From Bacteroidota bacterium (GTDB lineage Bacteria; Bacteroidota; Bacteroidia; Bacteroidales; Prolixibacteraceae), in contig JAUXUF010000083.1 in the NCBI GenBank assembly GCA_030684645.1, forward strand, positions 1-62,787: a DNA stretch of 62,787 bases, read 5' to 3'. The first letter of the stretch is position 1; each line of letters opens with the position of its first letter. Below the pieces are notes generated by a model. The model was not told where the DNA came from and ran no database searches. It saw nothing but the letters and a program-made list of their open reading frames with translations. The position numbers and the translations under genes are program-made. Positions 29,937-39,437 of the stretch are shown piece by piece.

Positions 29937-30020
29937 CTTACCAAGCATTAAAAGGCGTGAAAAATAGGAATTGTTTACGAAATAGGCTTCAATTTTCAAA
30001 AAAAAAATACAGTTAACATA

Positions 30021-30050
30021 TTTGCAAATTGTAATTTTAGTATATATTTG
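30021..30050 (+). promoter_or_regulatory. Bacteroidota-type promoter for the DUF5916 gene
   Basis: TTTG at 30021-30024, an 18-base spacer, and TATATTTG at 30043-30050: a full -33/-7 promoter. It predicts a very short leader of roughly a dozen bases to the ATG at 30070. Confidence 0.75.
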
Positions 30051-30069
30051 CTTACTTTAATTTTAAAAT

Positions 30070-32682
30070 ATGCCTTTTCGCTCAGGTCTTATTCCATTCG
30101 TTTTTTTATTCGGAACTGTTTCTGCTTTTGCACAAATTTCGGAAAAATATAGCCTCTCCACTGATTCAACTGTCAACCGGCTAGCCGGAACCCAACGTGT
30201 GTATTATGCAACCAGAATAGATAAACGACCTAAAATTGATGGCAAACTTATTGATGCCTGCTGGGAAAATGGTGTTTGGTCGGGTGGATTTGTACAACAG
30301 GTTCCTTCCCAGGGGAAAAAACCTTCGCAAGAAACAAAAATTAAAATTCTTTACGACGACAATAATTTGTATGTTGGGTTCAAATGTTTTGATAGTGGTC
30401 CCGGAAAAATCAGGCCTATTCTGAGCCGAAGGGATAATAGCGTTGGAGATATCGCTGGTATCGCATTGGATTCATACCACGACAAGCAGACAGCTTATGA
30501 ATTTAATGTCGCAGCATCGGGGCAAAAGGTAGATATGGTGCATTTAGGTGCTTATAGCTGGGATTTTAACTGGGATGCTGTTTGGGATGGTAAAGCACAG
30601 GTTTACGATTCCATCTGGACTTCTGAATTGCAGATTCCGTTCAATCAAATTCGGTTTTCCCCGGGTAAAGAACAGGTATGGGGCATGCATGTCTGGCGCT
30701 GGATTGACCGACTGGAGGAAGAAAGTCAATGGAAACTGATTCCCATTGATGCTCCTTCAATGGTTTATTTGTTTGGTGAGTTAAGAGGCATCGAAGGAAT
30801 TAATCCGAAAACTAATTATGAGTTTTTACCCTATCTAAACACGCGCTTCAGCCCCAATACTGATCAGGAAAACAAAACTACTTATGGCATTGGCTTAAAC
30901 GGAAAGGTAGGGTTGAATTCAGGTTTTACACTCGATTATGCCTTCAATCCAGATTTCGGTCAAGTTGAAGCCGATCCTTCTGTTCTCAATTTAACTTCGT
31001 ACGAGGTATTTAATGAAGAAAAACGGCCGTTTTTTCTGGAAGGAAATACGATTCTTGATTTTAGCATTGGAGGTGACATGTTGTTTTACAGCCGCAGAAT
31101 TGGTCATGCACCGAGTTATTACCCAGATCTGACTGAAAGCCAGACGCTTTCCATCTCGGACAATACACCGATATTAAGTGCTTTGAAATTGACCGGAAAA
31201 ACGAAAAATGGCTTGTCGGTTGGTGTGGTGCAAAGCATTACAGCGAAGGAGAATGCAACCATTTACAGCGGTGATTCAAAATCCAAAATAGCGGTAGAAC
31301 CCTTTACCAGCTTTTTGGTTGGACGCATAAAACAGGATTTCAATAAGGGAAATACCGTTTTGGGAGGGATGGTAACCTCCACCTTCCGGAATATTAACGA
31401 TGATCACCTGGCTTTCCTTTCCAAGTCGGCGATGGCTGGGGGTATTGATTTTCAGCATAACTGGAAAAAGCGCAAATACTTTGTCGATTTTAAAGGCTTT
31501 TTCAGCGATATCAAAGGTGAAAAAGATGCCATTTCAAGGTTGCAGTTGTCTCCGGTACATTATTATCAGCGAACAGATGCCAGTCATCTGGAATACGATC
31601 CTGAGCGTACAAGTCTTACTGGCTGGGGAGGTTCACTAAAAGGTGGTAAACGTAGTGGTAAATTCAGAGCTACAGGCTCACTGAACTGGCGCTCGCCTGG
31701 AGTTGATATCAATGATGTGGGCTATTTATATCAGGCTGATTTAATCAACGAATTGGTGAACATGACCTACAAAGTCAGTCATCCCAAAGGAATTGTCCGG
31801 AGTTATTTTGTTGAATTTGAACAGGAACATGACTGGAGTTACGGTGGCGAAAATACGCTCGACCGGCTAAAATTACACGGATACCTTCAATTCAATAGCC
31901 TGTGGAATGCGCATTTGAATCTGAAAAAGTATTACAATATTTTTGATACGCGTGAATTGAGAGGTGGCCCAAATTTGTATAAGAATGGTTATAATGATGT
32001 CGAATTATTCATTCAGTCAAATTCGGTCAAAAAATTATTTGTAGGCTTTGGTCCGAGAATTAGATTTTATGCTGATCAAATTTCCAAAACATCATACTTC
32101 ACTGCACACTGGAGGTGGCAGATCAATGACAGGTTCAGCATTACTTCGCATACTATTTTTGATAATTCAGTTGATCACCATCAGTTTGTGACCCGAACCA
32201 AAGATCTTTCAGGTTCAACCCGCTATCTGGTAGGAACTATTGACCGAAATACAATTTCGTCAACACTGCGCTTCGAATATTTTGTATCACCTGAAATTTC
32301 CATTCAGTATTATGGAAATCCATATGCTTCAACCGGTAAATACGAAAATTTCAGGGAAGTAGCTGATGCTTCAAATAAATCGCTGGATAAAAGGTATATA
32401 AGCCTTTTACCTTCAGCAGGTAATAAGTATGATCTTCTCAGAGACGGCAAACCGGCCTACAGCATTAAAAATCCTGATTTTAATTTTCAGGAATTCAGAT
32501 CCAATCTGGTTGCCCGTTGGGAATTCAGGCCCGGATCAACCTTGTACCTCGTATGGACAAATACCCGTTCGGCCTATTCCGATCAGTTAGATCAATCGAT
32601 CTGGAAAAGTTTTGGAAACATCTGGAATGTGAAACCCCAAAACGTATTTATGATCAAATTCAGTTATTGGTTTTCCATCTAA
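30070..32682 (+). CDS. CBM9-like plus DUF5916 outer-membrane protein
   Basis: 870-residue exported protein with a signal peptide ending near 'SAFAQ' (residue 22). Residues about 45-240 resemble the carbohydrate-binding family 9/DOMON-like domain ('KIDGKLIDACWENGVWSGGFVQ', 'LYVGFKCFDS', 'WTSELQIPFNQIRF'). The remainder is the DUF5916 region with 'DYAFNPDFGQVEADPSVLNLT' and 'KRPFFLEGN', then many amphipathic strands to an aromatic-rich end, the appearance of a beta-barrel. Function is not known; the family is frequent in Bacteroidota. It is expressed from its own promoter; the MATE gene starts 35 bases after it. Confidence 0.85.
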   Translation: MPFRSGLIPFVFLFGTVSAFAQISEKYSLSTDSTVNRLAGTQRVYYATRIDKRPKIDGKLIDACWENGVWSGGFVQQVPSQGKKPSQETKIKILYDDNNLYVGFKCFDSGPGKIRPILSRRDNSVGDIAGIALDSYHDKQTAYEFNVAASGQKVDMVHLGAYSWDFNWDAVWDGKAQVYDSIWTSELQIPFNQIRFSPGKEQVWGMHVWRWIDRLEEESQWKLIPIDAPSMVYLFGELRGIEGINPKTNYEFLPYLNTRFSPNTDQENKTTYGIGLNGKVGLNSGFTLDYAFNPDFGQVEADPSVLNLTSYEVFNEEKRPFFLEGNTILDFSIGGDMLFYSRRIGHAPSYYPDLTESQTLSISDNTPILSALKLTGKTKNGLSVGVVQSITAKENATIYSGDSKSKIAVEPFTSFLVGRIKQDFNKGNTVLGGMVTSTFRNINDDHLAFLSKSAMAGGIDFQHNWKKRKYFVDFKGFFSDIKGEKDAISRLQLSPVHYYQRTDASHLEYDPERTSLTGWGGSLKGGKRSGKFRATGSLNWRSPGVDINDVGYLYQADLINELVNMTYKVSHPKGIVRSYFVEFEQEHDWSYGGENTLDRLKLHGYLQFNSLWNAHLNLKKYYNIFDTRELRGGPNLYKNGYNDVELFIQSNSVKKLFVGFGPRIRFYADQISKTSYFTAHWRWQINDRFSITSHTIFDNSVDHHQFVTRTKDLSGSTRYLVGTIDRNTISSTLRFEYFVSPEISIQYYGNPYASTGKYENFREVADASNKSLDKRYISLLPSAGNKYDLLRDGKPAYSIKNPDFNFQEFRSNLVARWEFRPGSTLYLVWTNTRSAYSDQLDQSIWKSFGNIWNVKPQNVFMIKFSYWFSI

Positions 32683-32717
32683 TTCTTTCCTTTGTTTGAC
32701 TTTCTGAATTCAAAACT

Positions 32718-34058
32718 GTGAACATCGCTGAATACATACCTGCTTACCGCAAAAATCTGACTCTGGCTATTCCTGTTATCTTTTCACAGATTGGGCAGGT
32801 TACCGTTAATCTGGCTGATAATATGATGGTCGGGCATGTGGGGACAACCGAGCTAGCTGCTGCATCATTCGCCATTAATTTATTTCACGTTGGAATGCTT
32901 TTCGGACTTGGAATAACTTTTGGACTGACTCCACTGGTCGGAAAATCGTTCAGTACAAAGAATCAGGAGAATATTGGCAGCTGGTTCAAAAATGGAGTAT
33001 TGGTATATTTTATTGCATCAATTGTTTTGTGTGCGGCAATGTCGTCGGTTATTTTGCTGATGGACCGCATGGGACAAAGCAAAGAAGTGGTTGAAATGGC
33101 CATTCCTTATTACCTGATTCAGGTTTCTTCGCTTATTCCACTGATGTTGTTTTTCTCGGTCAAGCAGTTTTTTGAAGGGATTGGCAATACCAAATTGGCC
33201 ATGACGATTACCATTGCAGCCAATTTGATTAATATCGGGCTAAATTATATCCTGATATACGGGAAGCTGGGTTTTCCGGCGTTTGGCCTGAATGGTGCCG
33301 GTTATGCCACCCTTATTTCCAGGTTAATTATGCCTGTCATATTCGTGTTCGTGATTTTAAGGAGACAGGCTTTCCGGATCTATTTAACTGAAGCAATCCA
33401 TTCTGGATTTGAACGACTGAAAATCAGGAGAATTATTTCGATTGGATTACCGATTGGATTACAGATGGTCATTGAAGTTTTGTCGTTCAGCCTAGGAGCG
33501 ATTATGCTTGGGTGGATATCTAAAGAATCACTGGCCGGACACCAGATAGCCATCAGCATGGCTTCCATGACCTACATGATTTCGTTTGGAATGGCCTCCG
33601 CAACTACCATTCGGGTAAGTCATGCCTGTGGCGAACACGACAGGAATGAACTTAAGCAGGCCATTTTTGCATCACTTCACATGGTAATTGCATTCATGTC
33701 GTTGATGGGAATCCTGTTTGTACTACTGCGGAACCAATTGCCTGTTTTATTTACGTCTGATCCGGAGGTGATAAAAGTTGCAGCAGGATTGCTGATTGTC
33801 GGCGCATTTTTCCAGATTTCAGACGGAATTCAGGTTATTTTGTTGGGTGCATTGCGTGGAATGGCCGACGTCAGAATTCCTATGTTTATTGCTTTTTTCT
33901 CTTATATCGTGGTAAGTTTACCCATCAGCTATTTGCTTGCATTTGTCTTTCATTTCGGATATTCAGGCGTTTGGATCGGATTTGTATTCGGACTTTCAAC
34001 AGCTGCAGTCCTGTTTGGCTTACGGCTGAAAAACCAGGTGCAAAAATTCGGACATTAA
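32718..34058 (+). CDS. MATE-family multidrug efflux transporter
   Basis: 446 residues, twelve predicted membrane helices in two six-helix halves, the MATE hallmark. Conserved pattern near the start 'IPVIFSQIGQVTVNLADNMMVGHVG' and at the equivalent point of the second half 'IGLPIGLQMVIEVLSFSLGAIMLGWI'. It would exchange cationic compounds for Na+ or H+ across the inner membrane; substrate unknown. The start codon is GTG at 32718. It follows the DUF5916 gene by 35 bases and ends at a hairpin terminator. Confidence 0.92.
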   Translation: MNIAEYIPAYRKNLTLAIPVIFSQIGQVTVNLADNMMVGHVGTTELAAASFAINLFHVGMLFGLGITFGLTPLVGKSFSTKNQENIGSWFKNGVLVYFIASIVLCAAMSSVILLMDRMGQSKEVVEMAIPYYLIQVSSLIPLMLFFSVKQFFEGIGNTKLAMTITIAANLINIGLNYILIYGKLGFPAFGLNGAGYATLISRLIMPVIFVFVILRRQAFRIYLTEAIHSGFERLKIRRIISIGLPIGLQMVIEVLSFSLGAIMLGWISKESLAGHQIAISMASMTYMISFGMASATTIRVSHACGEHDRNELKQAIFASLHMVIAFMSLMGILFVLLRNQLPVLFTSDPEVIKVAAGLLIVGAFFQISDGIQVILLGALRGMADVRIPMFIAFFSYIVVSLPISYLLAFVFHFGYSGVWIGFVFGLSTAAVLFGLRLKNQVQKFGH

Positions 34059-34103
34059 AAAGGCTGATTACTTGAACAGCGTTCAAATAACCAGCCTTTT
34101 TTT
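34057..34103. terminator. Bidirectional terminator between convergent genes
   Basis: A5-GGCTG pairs with CAGCC-T7, continuing inward with TTA/TAA and TTGAAC/GTTCAA separated by two mismatches. It overlaps the MATE stop and precedes the end of the TIM-barrel gene on the other strand. Confidence 0.85.
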
Positions 34104-34119
34104 GAGATAGTCTTTTGGA

Positions 34120-34989
34120 TTATTTTACGTAAGAAGCTGCATTCAAATACTCATAACTTTTGCGAACGCTTACAATTGGATCGAAGTTATAGCGTTCTAC
34201 CTCAACGAATGAATCTTTCAAGCCATTTTTATAAGCAGTTTCGTAGATTGATTTGAAGTCGATTAATCCGCTTTCACCGATTTCTTTCTCGTCTTTGATA
34301 TGCAAAACAGGGAAACGGTCAGAATATTTTTTCATGTAATCTACCGGGCTCGCTCCTCCTTTTGTAACCCAATAAACGTCCATTTCAAAGAATACCTTTT
34401 TTGGATCAGTGTTTTTGAGCATTAAATCGTAAATAGACTCACCTTCAATTTTTGCAAATTCTCGATCGTGGTTGTGATAGCCAAACTGAACTTTTGAACC
34501 GGAAGTCAATTCTCCGATTGCGTTGTAGAAATCGCACCAAATTTTTACTTCGTCCAGTGTTTTAGGCATCGGCATGCTTGGTTTGACCAGGAAGCGAACA
34601 CCTGCTTCAAGGTGATCTTCCAATGCCTTCTTCCACCAATCCATGGCTTCATTATGCGTTTCTTTGGTATAATTCGGACCACCCAAATGAGCGCTGGTCA
34701 TCTTCATGCCAAGATCTTTTACTGTTTTTTTTAATTCGGCAGGAGACATTCCATAAATTTTTCCATCTGCATAGTTCGCAGCTTCCAAAGTAATGTAACC
34801 CATGTCGGCAACTTGTTTTAAGGTTCCCAACGCATCCACCTTCATGGCATCGCGCAACGAATACAGTTGTAAACCTATGGCTTTCTTCCCTTTTTTCTGA
34901 AGGACGGAGCCCTGGAGCATTTGGTTGCCGATTAAACTTCCGGCAACCAGTAAAGAACTGGTTTTGAGAAAATCTCTTCTGTTTGTCAT
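34120..34989 (-). CDS. Tat-exported sugar phosphate isomerase/epimerase family protein
   Basis: 289 residues from the ATG at 34989, chosen because it places the twin-arginine signal 'NRRDFLKTSSLLVAG' at the very N-terminus (a longer frame to 35028 exists). The mature part is an AP-endonuclease-2-like TIM barrel: 'GLQLYSLRDAM', 'LGGPNY', 'FGYHNHDREF', 'FFEMDVYWV', 'PVLHIKDEK' and 'FVEVERYNF' supply the usual Glu/His/Asp metal ligands. Export with cofactor-folded metal is consistent with Tat. The substrate is unknown; relatives occur in keto-sugar and cyclitol pathways. It lies just after a tiny secreted-protein gene on the same strand. Confidence 0.85.
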   Translation of the reverse strand: MTNRRDFLKTSSLLVAGSLIGNQMLQGSVLQKKGKKAIGLQLYSLRDAMKVDALGTLKQVADMGYITLEAANYADGKIYGMSPAELKKTVKDLGMKMTSAHLGGPNYTKETHNEAMDWWKKALEDHLEAGVRFLVKPSMPMPKTLDEVKIWCDFYNAIGELTSGSKVQFGYHNHDREFAKIEGESIYDLMLKNTDPKKVFFEMDVYWVTKGGASPVDYMKKYSDRFPVLHIKDEKEIGESGLIDFKSIYETAYKNGLKDSFVEVERYNFDPIVSVRKSYEYLNAASYVK

Positions 34990-35041
34990 TTTTCTAATGA
35001 TTTCGGATTTATTTGAATACTTGGTCAAATATCAATTTTAC

Positions 35042-35242
35042 TTATTTTTTTATTGCCGACAGCATTTTTGGTCCCTCAGGGGTATCAACCTTGCCGGTCA
35101 GTTTATTCTTTTCGCGGGTTACACTTACCTGATAAACCCATTCCCCGATAAGGGATTTGTTTTTCACTTCAGCTTGAAGTGGAGAGCCATAAAGCATTGT
35201 AATTGTTACTAATAACATAAGTAAACCAAGCAGATTTTTCAT
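35042..35242 (-). CDS. Small secreted protein of unknown function
   Basis: 66 residues with a clear signal peptide ('LLGLLMLLVTITMLYGSPLQA', cleavage near residue 25) leaving about 40 mature residues starting 'EVKNKSLIGEWVYQVSVTREKNK'. The 'GEWxYQV...GKVDTPEGP' pattern resembles the first strands of small beta-barrel proteins, so it may be a truncated lipocalin-like protein or a genuine short one. It lies 52 bases upstream of the TIM-barrel gene and is probably co-transcribed. Confidence 0.55.
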   Translation of the reverse strand: MKNLLGLLMLLVTITMLYGSPLQAEVKNKSLIGEWVYQVSVTREKNKLTGKVDTPEGPKMLSAIKK

Positions 35243-35350
35243 AAGTATTTTGATTAGTGGTCAGGATTTAAAAGTATGAAAAAGAATGGAGAAATGGCGT
35301 CAATTTGTGAACGTAATCTATTGGCGAGAGAATATGAGGATTCCTTTTTC

Positions 35351-36565
35351 TTATCCGACCGATTCAAAAAATCTCTTTTTTACCAATACTTTTGGTTTCG
35401 AATTTTTAGGCTCCTGGAATGACATTGGATAGACAGGCTCTCCAATTATTGTAATTTTTTTTAAAGTGTTTTCTTTGACTTCATCAGTTTGCATACTTGA
35501 TAGCTGCAGCCCGGTTTGGTTCCGGGAATTATACAGACGACCCGGGATATATGCGACAATAATTCCCAATGTAATTATACAAAATATCAGGGTGTTAATA
35601 TTCAATATCCTGTTTAGCGCAAAAGTAAGGGCAATAAAAATGATATTCACGGATACAATCATTAAGGTAGCTTTCAGATGAGAATGCCCCAGTTTTAAGC
35701 AGGTGTGATGGATGTGATTCATGTCGGGAGAAAAAGGCGAACGCCCTTCTGAAATTCGTATGAAAAACACCCGCAAGGTATCAATTACCGGAATAATCAG
35801 AATACCGATTGAGATTACCGGAGCATTCCGGATTGCATAAGGCGCCAGCTGAATATTAAGTTCGTTAAATTTAATGACCAAAACAACCATGATCACACCA
35901 AGAATAAGCGAACCCGTATCTCCCATAAAAATCTTGTGCTTCTTCCCGAAAACATTAAAAATAAAAAATGCAATTAAAGTACCGGCTAAACTGAAGCACA
36001 TGATACCATATTCCTGATGGCCCGCCAAAAGAAACCATGACCCGAAAACTACCGAAATCAGGATGCATAAACCTGAAGCCAATCCATCAATTCCGTCAAT
36101 CAGGTTAAATGCATTGATTAATGCAATCATGGCAAATAAGGTGATGGCAAAACTAATTGGATAGTTGATTTCGTGAAATCCAAAAACTCCCTGCAGATTG
36201 GTAAATCTGAAGTTGCCGAGAACGATCAGCATACTGGCTGCGGCTAGTTGAATCAATAGTTTTTTATAAGCAGAAATTTCAACCAGGTCATCTTTAAGCC
36301 CTACAAAAAACATGAGAATTATGGCAGCTATCAAATATTTAAGTTCAGGGAAATTATAACCATCGGTTGCAATAATTGTACTGAGTATAAAGCCAATAAA
36401 AATGGCTACGCCCCCCAGTGTTGGAACAATAACCTTGGAAGCTTTTCTTGAGTTAGGGGTATCGTAAAGATGTTTGGTAATCGATACCCTTATGATTGGA
36501 GGAATGGTTACGTAAACGATGCCAAAACCTAAAATGAAGCCAATAAGTGAATACAATACACTCAT
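35351..36565 (-). CDS. WecA-like undecaprenyl-phosphate sugar-1-phosphate transferase
   Basis: 404-residue polytopic membrane enzyme of glycosyltransferase family 4 that starts O-antigen, capsule or teichoic-type glycan synthesis by linking HexNAc-1-phosphate to undecaprenyl phosphate. Motifs: 'TPNSRKASKVIVPTLGGVAIF', 'GLKDDLVEI' (Asp pair), 'NAFNLIDGIDGLASG', 'MGDTGSLILG' and the 'HIHHTCLKLG' histidine loop. The last 60 residues are a polar cytosolic tail not found in E. coli WecA. Single gene; the 292-base gap to tex (36566-36857) holds A/T-rich sequence with no feature I can name beyond a weak 'TACCTTCG' before tex. Confidence 0.9.
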   Translation of the reverse strand: MSVLYSLIGFILGFGIVYVTIPPIIRVSITKHLYDTPNSRKASKVIVPTLGGVAIFIGFILSTIIATDGYNFPELKYLIAAIILMFFVGLKDDLVEISAYKKLLIQLAAASMLIVLGNFRFTNLQGVFGFHEINYPISFAITLFAMIALINAFNLIDGIDGLASGLCILISVVFGSWFLLAGHQEYGIMCFSLAGTLIAFFIFNVFGKKHKIFMGDTGSLILGVIMVVLVIKFNELNIQLAPYAIRNAPVISIGILIIPVIDTLRVFFIRISEGRSPFSPDMNHIHHTCLKLGHSHLKATLMIVSVNIIFIALTFALNRILNINTLIFCIITLGIIVAYIPGRLYNSRNQTGLQLSSMQTDEVKENTLKKITIIGEPVYPMSFQEPKNSKPKVLVKKRFFESVG

Positions 36566-36857
36566 ATTAAAAATATTAAGCAGTTAAAGTTAAAGCTTTA
36601 ATTAAAAAAAAACTAATAAAATTGTATTAACGTTCAACGAATCAATCTCTACTTCGCTTTCTGTCCACCTTTGACGCATTCACAATCACCCAATCTAAAA
36701 AACTATTCATGCTTTCTATAAACGAAAAATGAGAGAATATGTTTTAAAAGGAATCCTTTTTTTACTGTTATTTAATTAAATTAAAGCATGGGTTGTCCTT
36801 TGGATTTTAAATCCCAACAAAAGACTTACCTTCGGAATTCAATTTTATCGACTGAAA

Positions 36858-38993
36858 ATGGACCAGCAAATAATCAACCACATTTCACAACAGGTTGGAA
36901 TCCAGTATGTACAGGTAGCTAATGCCATTCAGTTACTGGATGAAGGTGGAACGGTGCCTTTTATTTCAAGATACCGCAAGGAACGCACGGGCAGTTTGGA
37001 TGAAGTTCAGATTGAAGCCATCAAAGATGCCAAAGAAAAGATGGAAGAATTGCTTAAACGCAAGGAAACCATTTTGAAAACCATTCAGGAACAGGAAATG
37101 CTTACTCCTGAACTTCAAAAGCGAATTGAAGTGTGTTTTGATTCAACCGAATTGGAAGATATCTATCTTCCATACAAACCAAAACGCCGGACCCGAGCTT
37201 CCATTGCACGCGAAAAAGGATTGGAACCTCTGGCAGAGATGATAACGAAACAACTTGAATCCAATATTGAGCGTAAAGCTCAGTCATTTGTCAGTGATTT
37301 AGTCGAATCTGTAGGTGATGTCTTGGCCGGGGCCCGCGATATTATTGCAGAATGGATCAATGAAAATGAAAAAGCCAGGGCGATTGTCCGGCGGGCATTT
37401 GATTCAAATGCCATTATTACAAGCAAGGTGATCAAAGGCAAAGAGGAAGAAGCTGCCAAATATCATGACTATTTTGACTGGAATGAAGCCTTAAAAAAAT
37501 GTCCTTCTCACCGGCTAATGGCCATGCGCCGTGGTGAAAATGAAGGATTTCTCAGGGTTTCGGTATCTCCTGACAGTGAAGAACCTATTCTTCGGCTGAA
37601 ACGTTTTTTTATTCACAGCAATAATGCTTGTGCAGATCAATTGGAACTGGCTGTAAACGATGCTTATAAACGACTTCTGGAACCATCCATCGAAACCGAA
37701 TTTGCCAATTTATCGAAAGAAAAAGCTGATGAAGAAGCCATTCGGGTTTTTGCCGAAAATTTGCGTCAGCTTTTACTGGCAGCGCCTCTTGGTCAAAAAC
37801 GTGTTCTGGCGCTTGATCCGGGTTATCGTTCCGGCTGTAAAGTGGTCTGTTTGGATGCACAGGGGAATCTGTTGCACAACGAAACAATTTATCCACACAA
37901 ACCCCAGGAGAAAACAAAGGAGGCTGCCCGGAAAATATCCTCGCTGGTGAGTTCCTATCAGATTGAAGCTGTTGCCATCGGAAACGGCACAGCAAGCCGC
38001 GAAACCGAAGCATTCATAAAGAAACTGCATTTCGATAGGGAACTGCGGGTATTTGTAGTTTCTGAAGATGGCGCATCCATTTATTCAGCATCAAAAATTG
38101 CCCGCGATGAATTCCCTCAATACGATGTGACTGTTCGGGGCGCTGTTTCAATCGGGAGACGCTTGTTGGATCCATTGGCAGAACTGGTTAAAATCGATCC
38201 GAAATCAATCGGTGTGGGTCAGTATCAGCACGATGTTGATCAGAAAAAATTAAAAAGCAGTCTGGATAAAGTGGTTGAATCAAGTGTAAATCTGATTGGC
38301 GTGAATGTGAATACAGCCTCGCAACATTTACTGACTTATATTTCCGGACTTGGACCTCTCTTGGCTCAAAATATCGTTGATTTCAGGAAAGAGAACGGCC
38401 CTTTTAATGCCCGTGCCGAATTGCAAAAAGTTCCACGCATGGGCGCAAAAGCATTTGAGCAATCAGCCGGATTTTTAAGAATTCCGGAAGCTGAAAACCC
38501 TTTGGATAATTCGGCGGTTCATCCCGAATCCTATTTTGTAGTTCAACGGATTGCAAAGGATTTGAATTGCGGTATTCAGGAATTGATTTCGAACGAAGAG
38601 TTTCGGAAACAAATTGTCTGGTCAAATTATGTGACCAATCAAATCGGGCTTCCGACTCTCAAAGATATTGAGAAAGAACTGGCCAAACCTGGCCGTGATC
38701 CACGGAGTGCGATTAAAGTGTTTGAGTTTGCCCCTGACATTTTTAAAGTTGAGGATTTGCAGATAGGAATGGTGCTGCCGGGAATTGTAACCAATATTAC
38801 GAAATTCGGGGCATTTGTTGATGTGGGCGTGAAACAGGATGGATTGGTACATGTTTCACAACTGGCCGACCGTTTTATCAGCGATGCTTCCGAAATTGTA
38901 AAACTGCATCAGCATGTACATGTCAAGGTAATTGAACTCGATTTACTGCGAAAACGAATTCAATTAAGTTTGAAACAGGTACCTCAAAATTAG
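36858..38993 (+). CDS. tex: Tex family nucleic-acid-binding protein
   Basis: 711-residue Tex/Spt6-like transcription accessory protein. Order of domains: helical Tex N-terminus ('DEGGTVPFISRYRKERTGSLDE', 'YLPYKPKRRTRA'), YqgF/RNase-H-like domain from about 310 ('VLALDPGYRSGCKVV'), helix-hairpin-helix region about 480-560 ('LLAQNIVDFRKENGPF', 'VPRMGAKAFEQSAGFLRI') and a C-terminal S1 RNA-binding domain from about 632 ('GMVLPGIVTNITKFGAFVDVG'). Single gene, convergent with the small gene at 39039. Confidence 0.96.
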   Translation: MDQQIINHISQQVGIQYVQVANAIQLLDEGGTVPFISRYRKERTGSLDEVQIEAIKDAKEKMEELLKRKETILKTIQEQEMLTPELQKRIEVCFDSTELEDIYLPYKPKRRTRASIAREKGLEPLAEMITKQLESNIERKAQSFVSDLVESVGDVLAGARDIIAEWINENEKARAIVRRAFDSNAIITSKVIKGKEEEAAKYHDYFDWNEALKKCPSHRLMAMRRGENEGFLRVSVSPDSEEPILRLKRFFIHSNNACADQLELAVNDAYKRLLEPSIETEFANLSKEKADEEAIRVFAENLRQLLLAAPLGQKRVLALDPGYRSGCKVVCLDAQGNLLHNETIYPHKPQEKTKEAARKISSLVSSYQIEAVAIGNGTASRETEAFIKKLHFDRELRVFVVSEDGASIYSASKIARDEFPQYDVTVRGAVSIGRRLLDPLAELVKIDPKSIGVGQYQHDVDQKKLKSSLDKVVESSVNLIGVNVNTASQHLLTYISGLGPLLAQNIVDFRKENGPFNARAELQKVPRMGAKAFEQSAGFLRIPEAENPLDNSAVHPESYFVVQRIAKDLNCGIQELISNEEFRKQIVWSNYVTNQIGLPTLKDIEKELAKPGRDPRSAIKVFEFAPDIFKVEDLQIGMVLPGIVTNITKFGAFVDVGVKQDGLVHVSQLADRFISDASEIVKLHQHVHVKVIELDLLRKRIQLSLKQVPQN

Positions 38994-39038
38994 ATGGTTT
39001 TCTCTCTTGATCTGGTAAGTCGTTTCTGGGTTGTCATG

Positions 39039-39293
39039 TTATTCGTCCTCCCCGTCTTCAAAATAATTGTCCTGATTATCTAATTCAGCTTCAAGAAACG
39101 CTTCCGCAGCTTCTAAAAGTTGGGTGATAAGATTTTTGTCCTTTGGCTTTTCGTCGATCCAGTAAATGGTCTGATTAACTGCGAAATCTTCGATGTCGCT
39201 TCCGACAATAAAACGCGGGTTTTCATTGTGCACAACATAAAGCATATCAGGCATTTCCTGAGAATTGTCGGCGAGTAAGAATTTTGGTAGCAT
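39039..39293 (-). CDS. Conserved small acidic protein of unknown function
   Basis: 84 residues, soluble, ending in a strongly acidic tail ('NQDNYFEDGEDE'). 'LYVVHNENPRFIVGSDIEDF' and 'YWIDEKPKDKNLITQLLEAAEAFLEAEL' predict two strands followed by a long helix. I recognise it as a type seen next to housekeeping genes in Bacteroidota but know no function. It lies between tex and mutS2 on the opposite strand. Confidence 0.6.
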   Translation of the reverse strand: MLPKFLLADNSQEMPDMLYVVHNENPRFIVGSDIEDFAVNQTIYWIDEKPKDKNLITQLLEAAEAFLEAELDNQDNYFEDGEDE

Positions 39294-39377
39294 AATTTTT
39301 ATTTTCTGATTTGTTAAACAAATTTAGAAAAAAATGGGAATAAATAGCATGAATGCTGATCAATTTTAAGACAAACT

Positions 39378-39398
39378 GGAACTTGGAACTTGGAACTT
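39378..39398 (+). repeat. Three direct 7-base repeats
   Basis: GGAACTT repeated three times without spacer just before the mutS2 promoter; the -33 TTG (39390-39392) is inside it. Copy-number change would alter the sequence upstream of the promoter. Confidence 0.7.
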
Positions 39399-39418
39399 GA
39401 AATTCCTTTGTACTTTTG
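39390..39418 (+). promoter_or_regulatory. Promoter for mutS2
   Basis: TTG at 39390-39392, 18-base spacer, TACTTTTG at 39411-39418 (TAnnTTTG). It overlaps the longer in-frame extension of mutS2, supporting the internal ATG at 39438 as the start. Confidence 0.65.
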
Positions 39419-39437
39419 CGCTCATAATAAATTAGGT

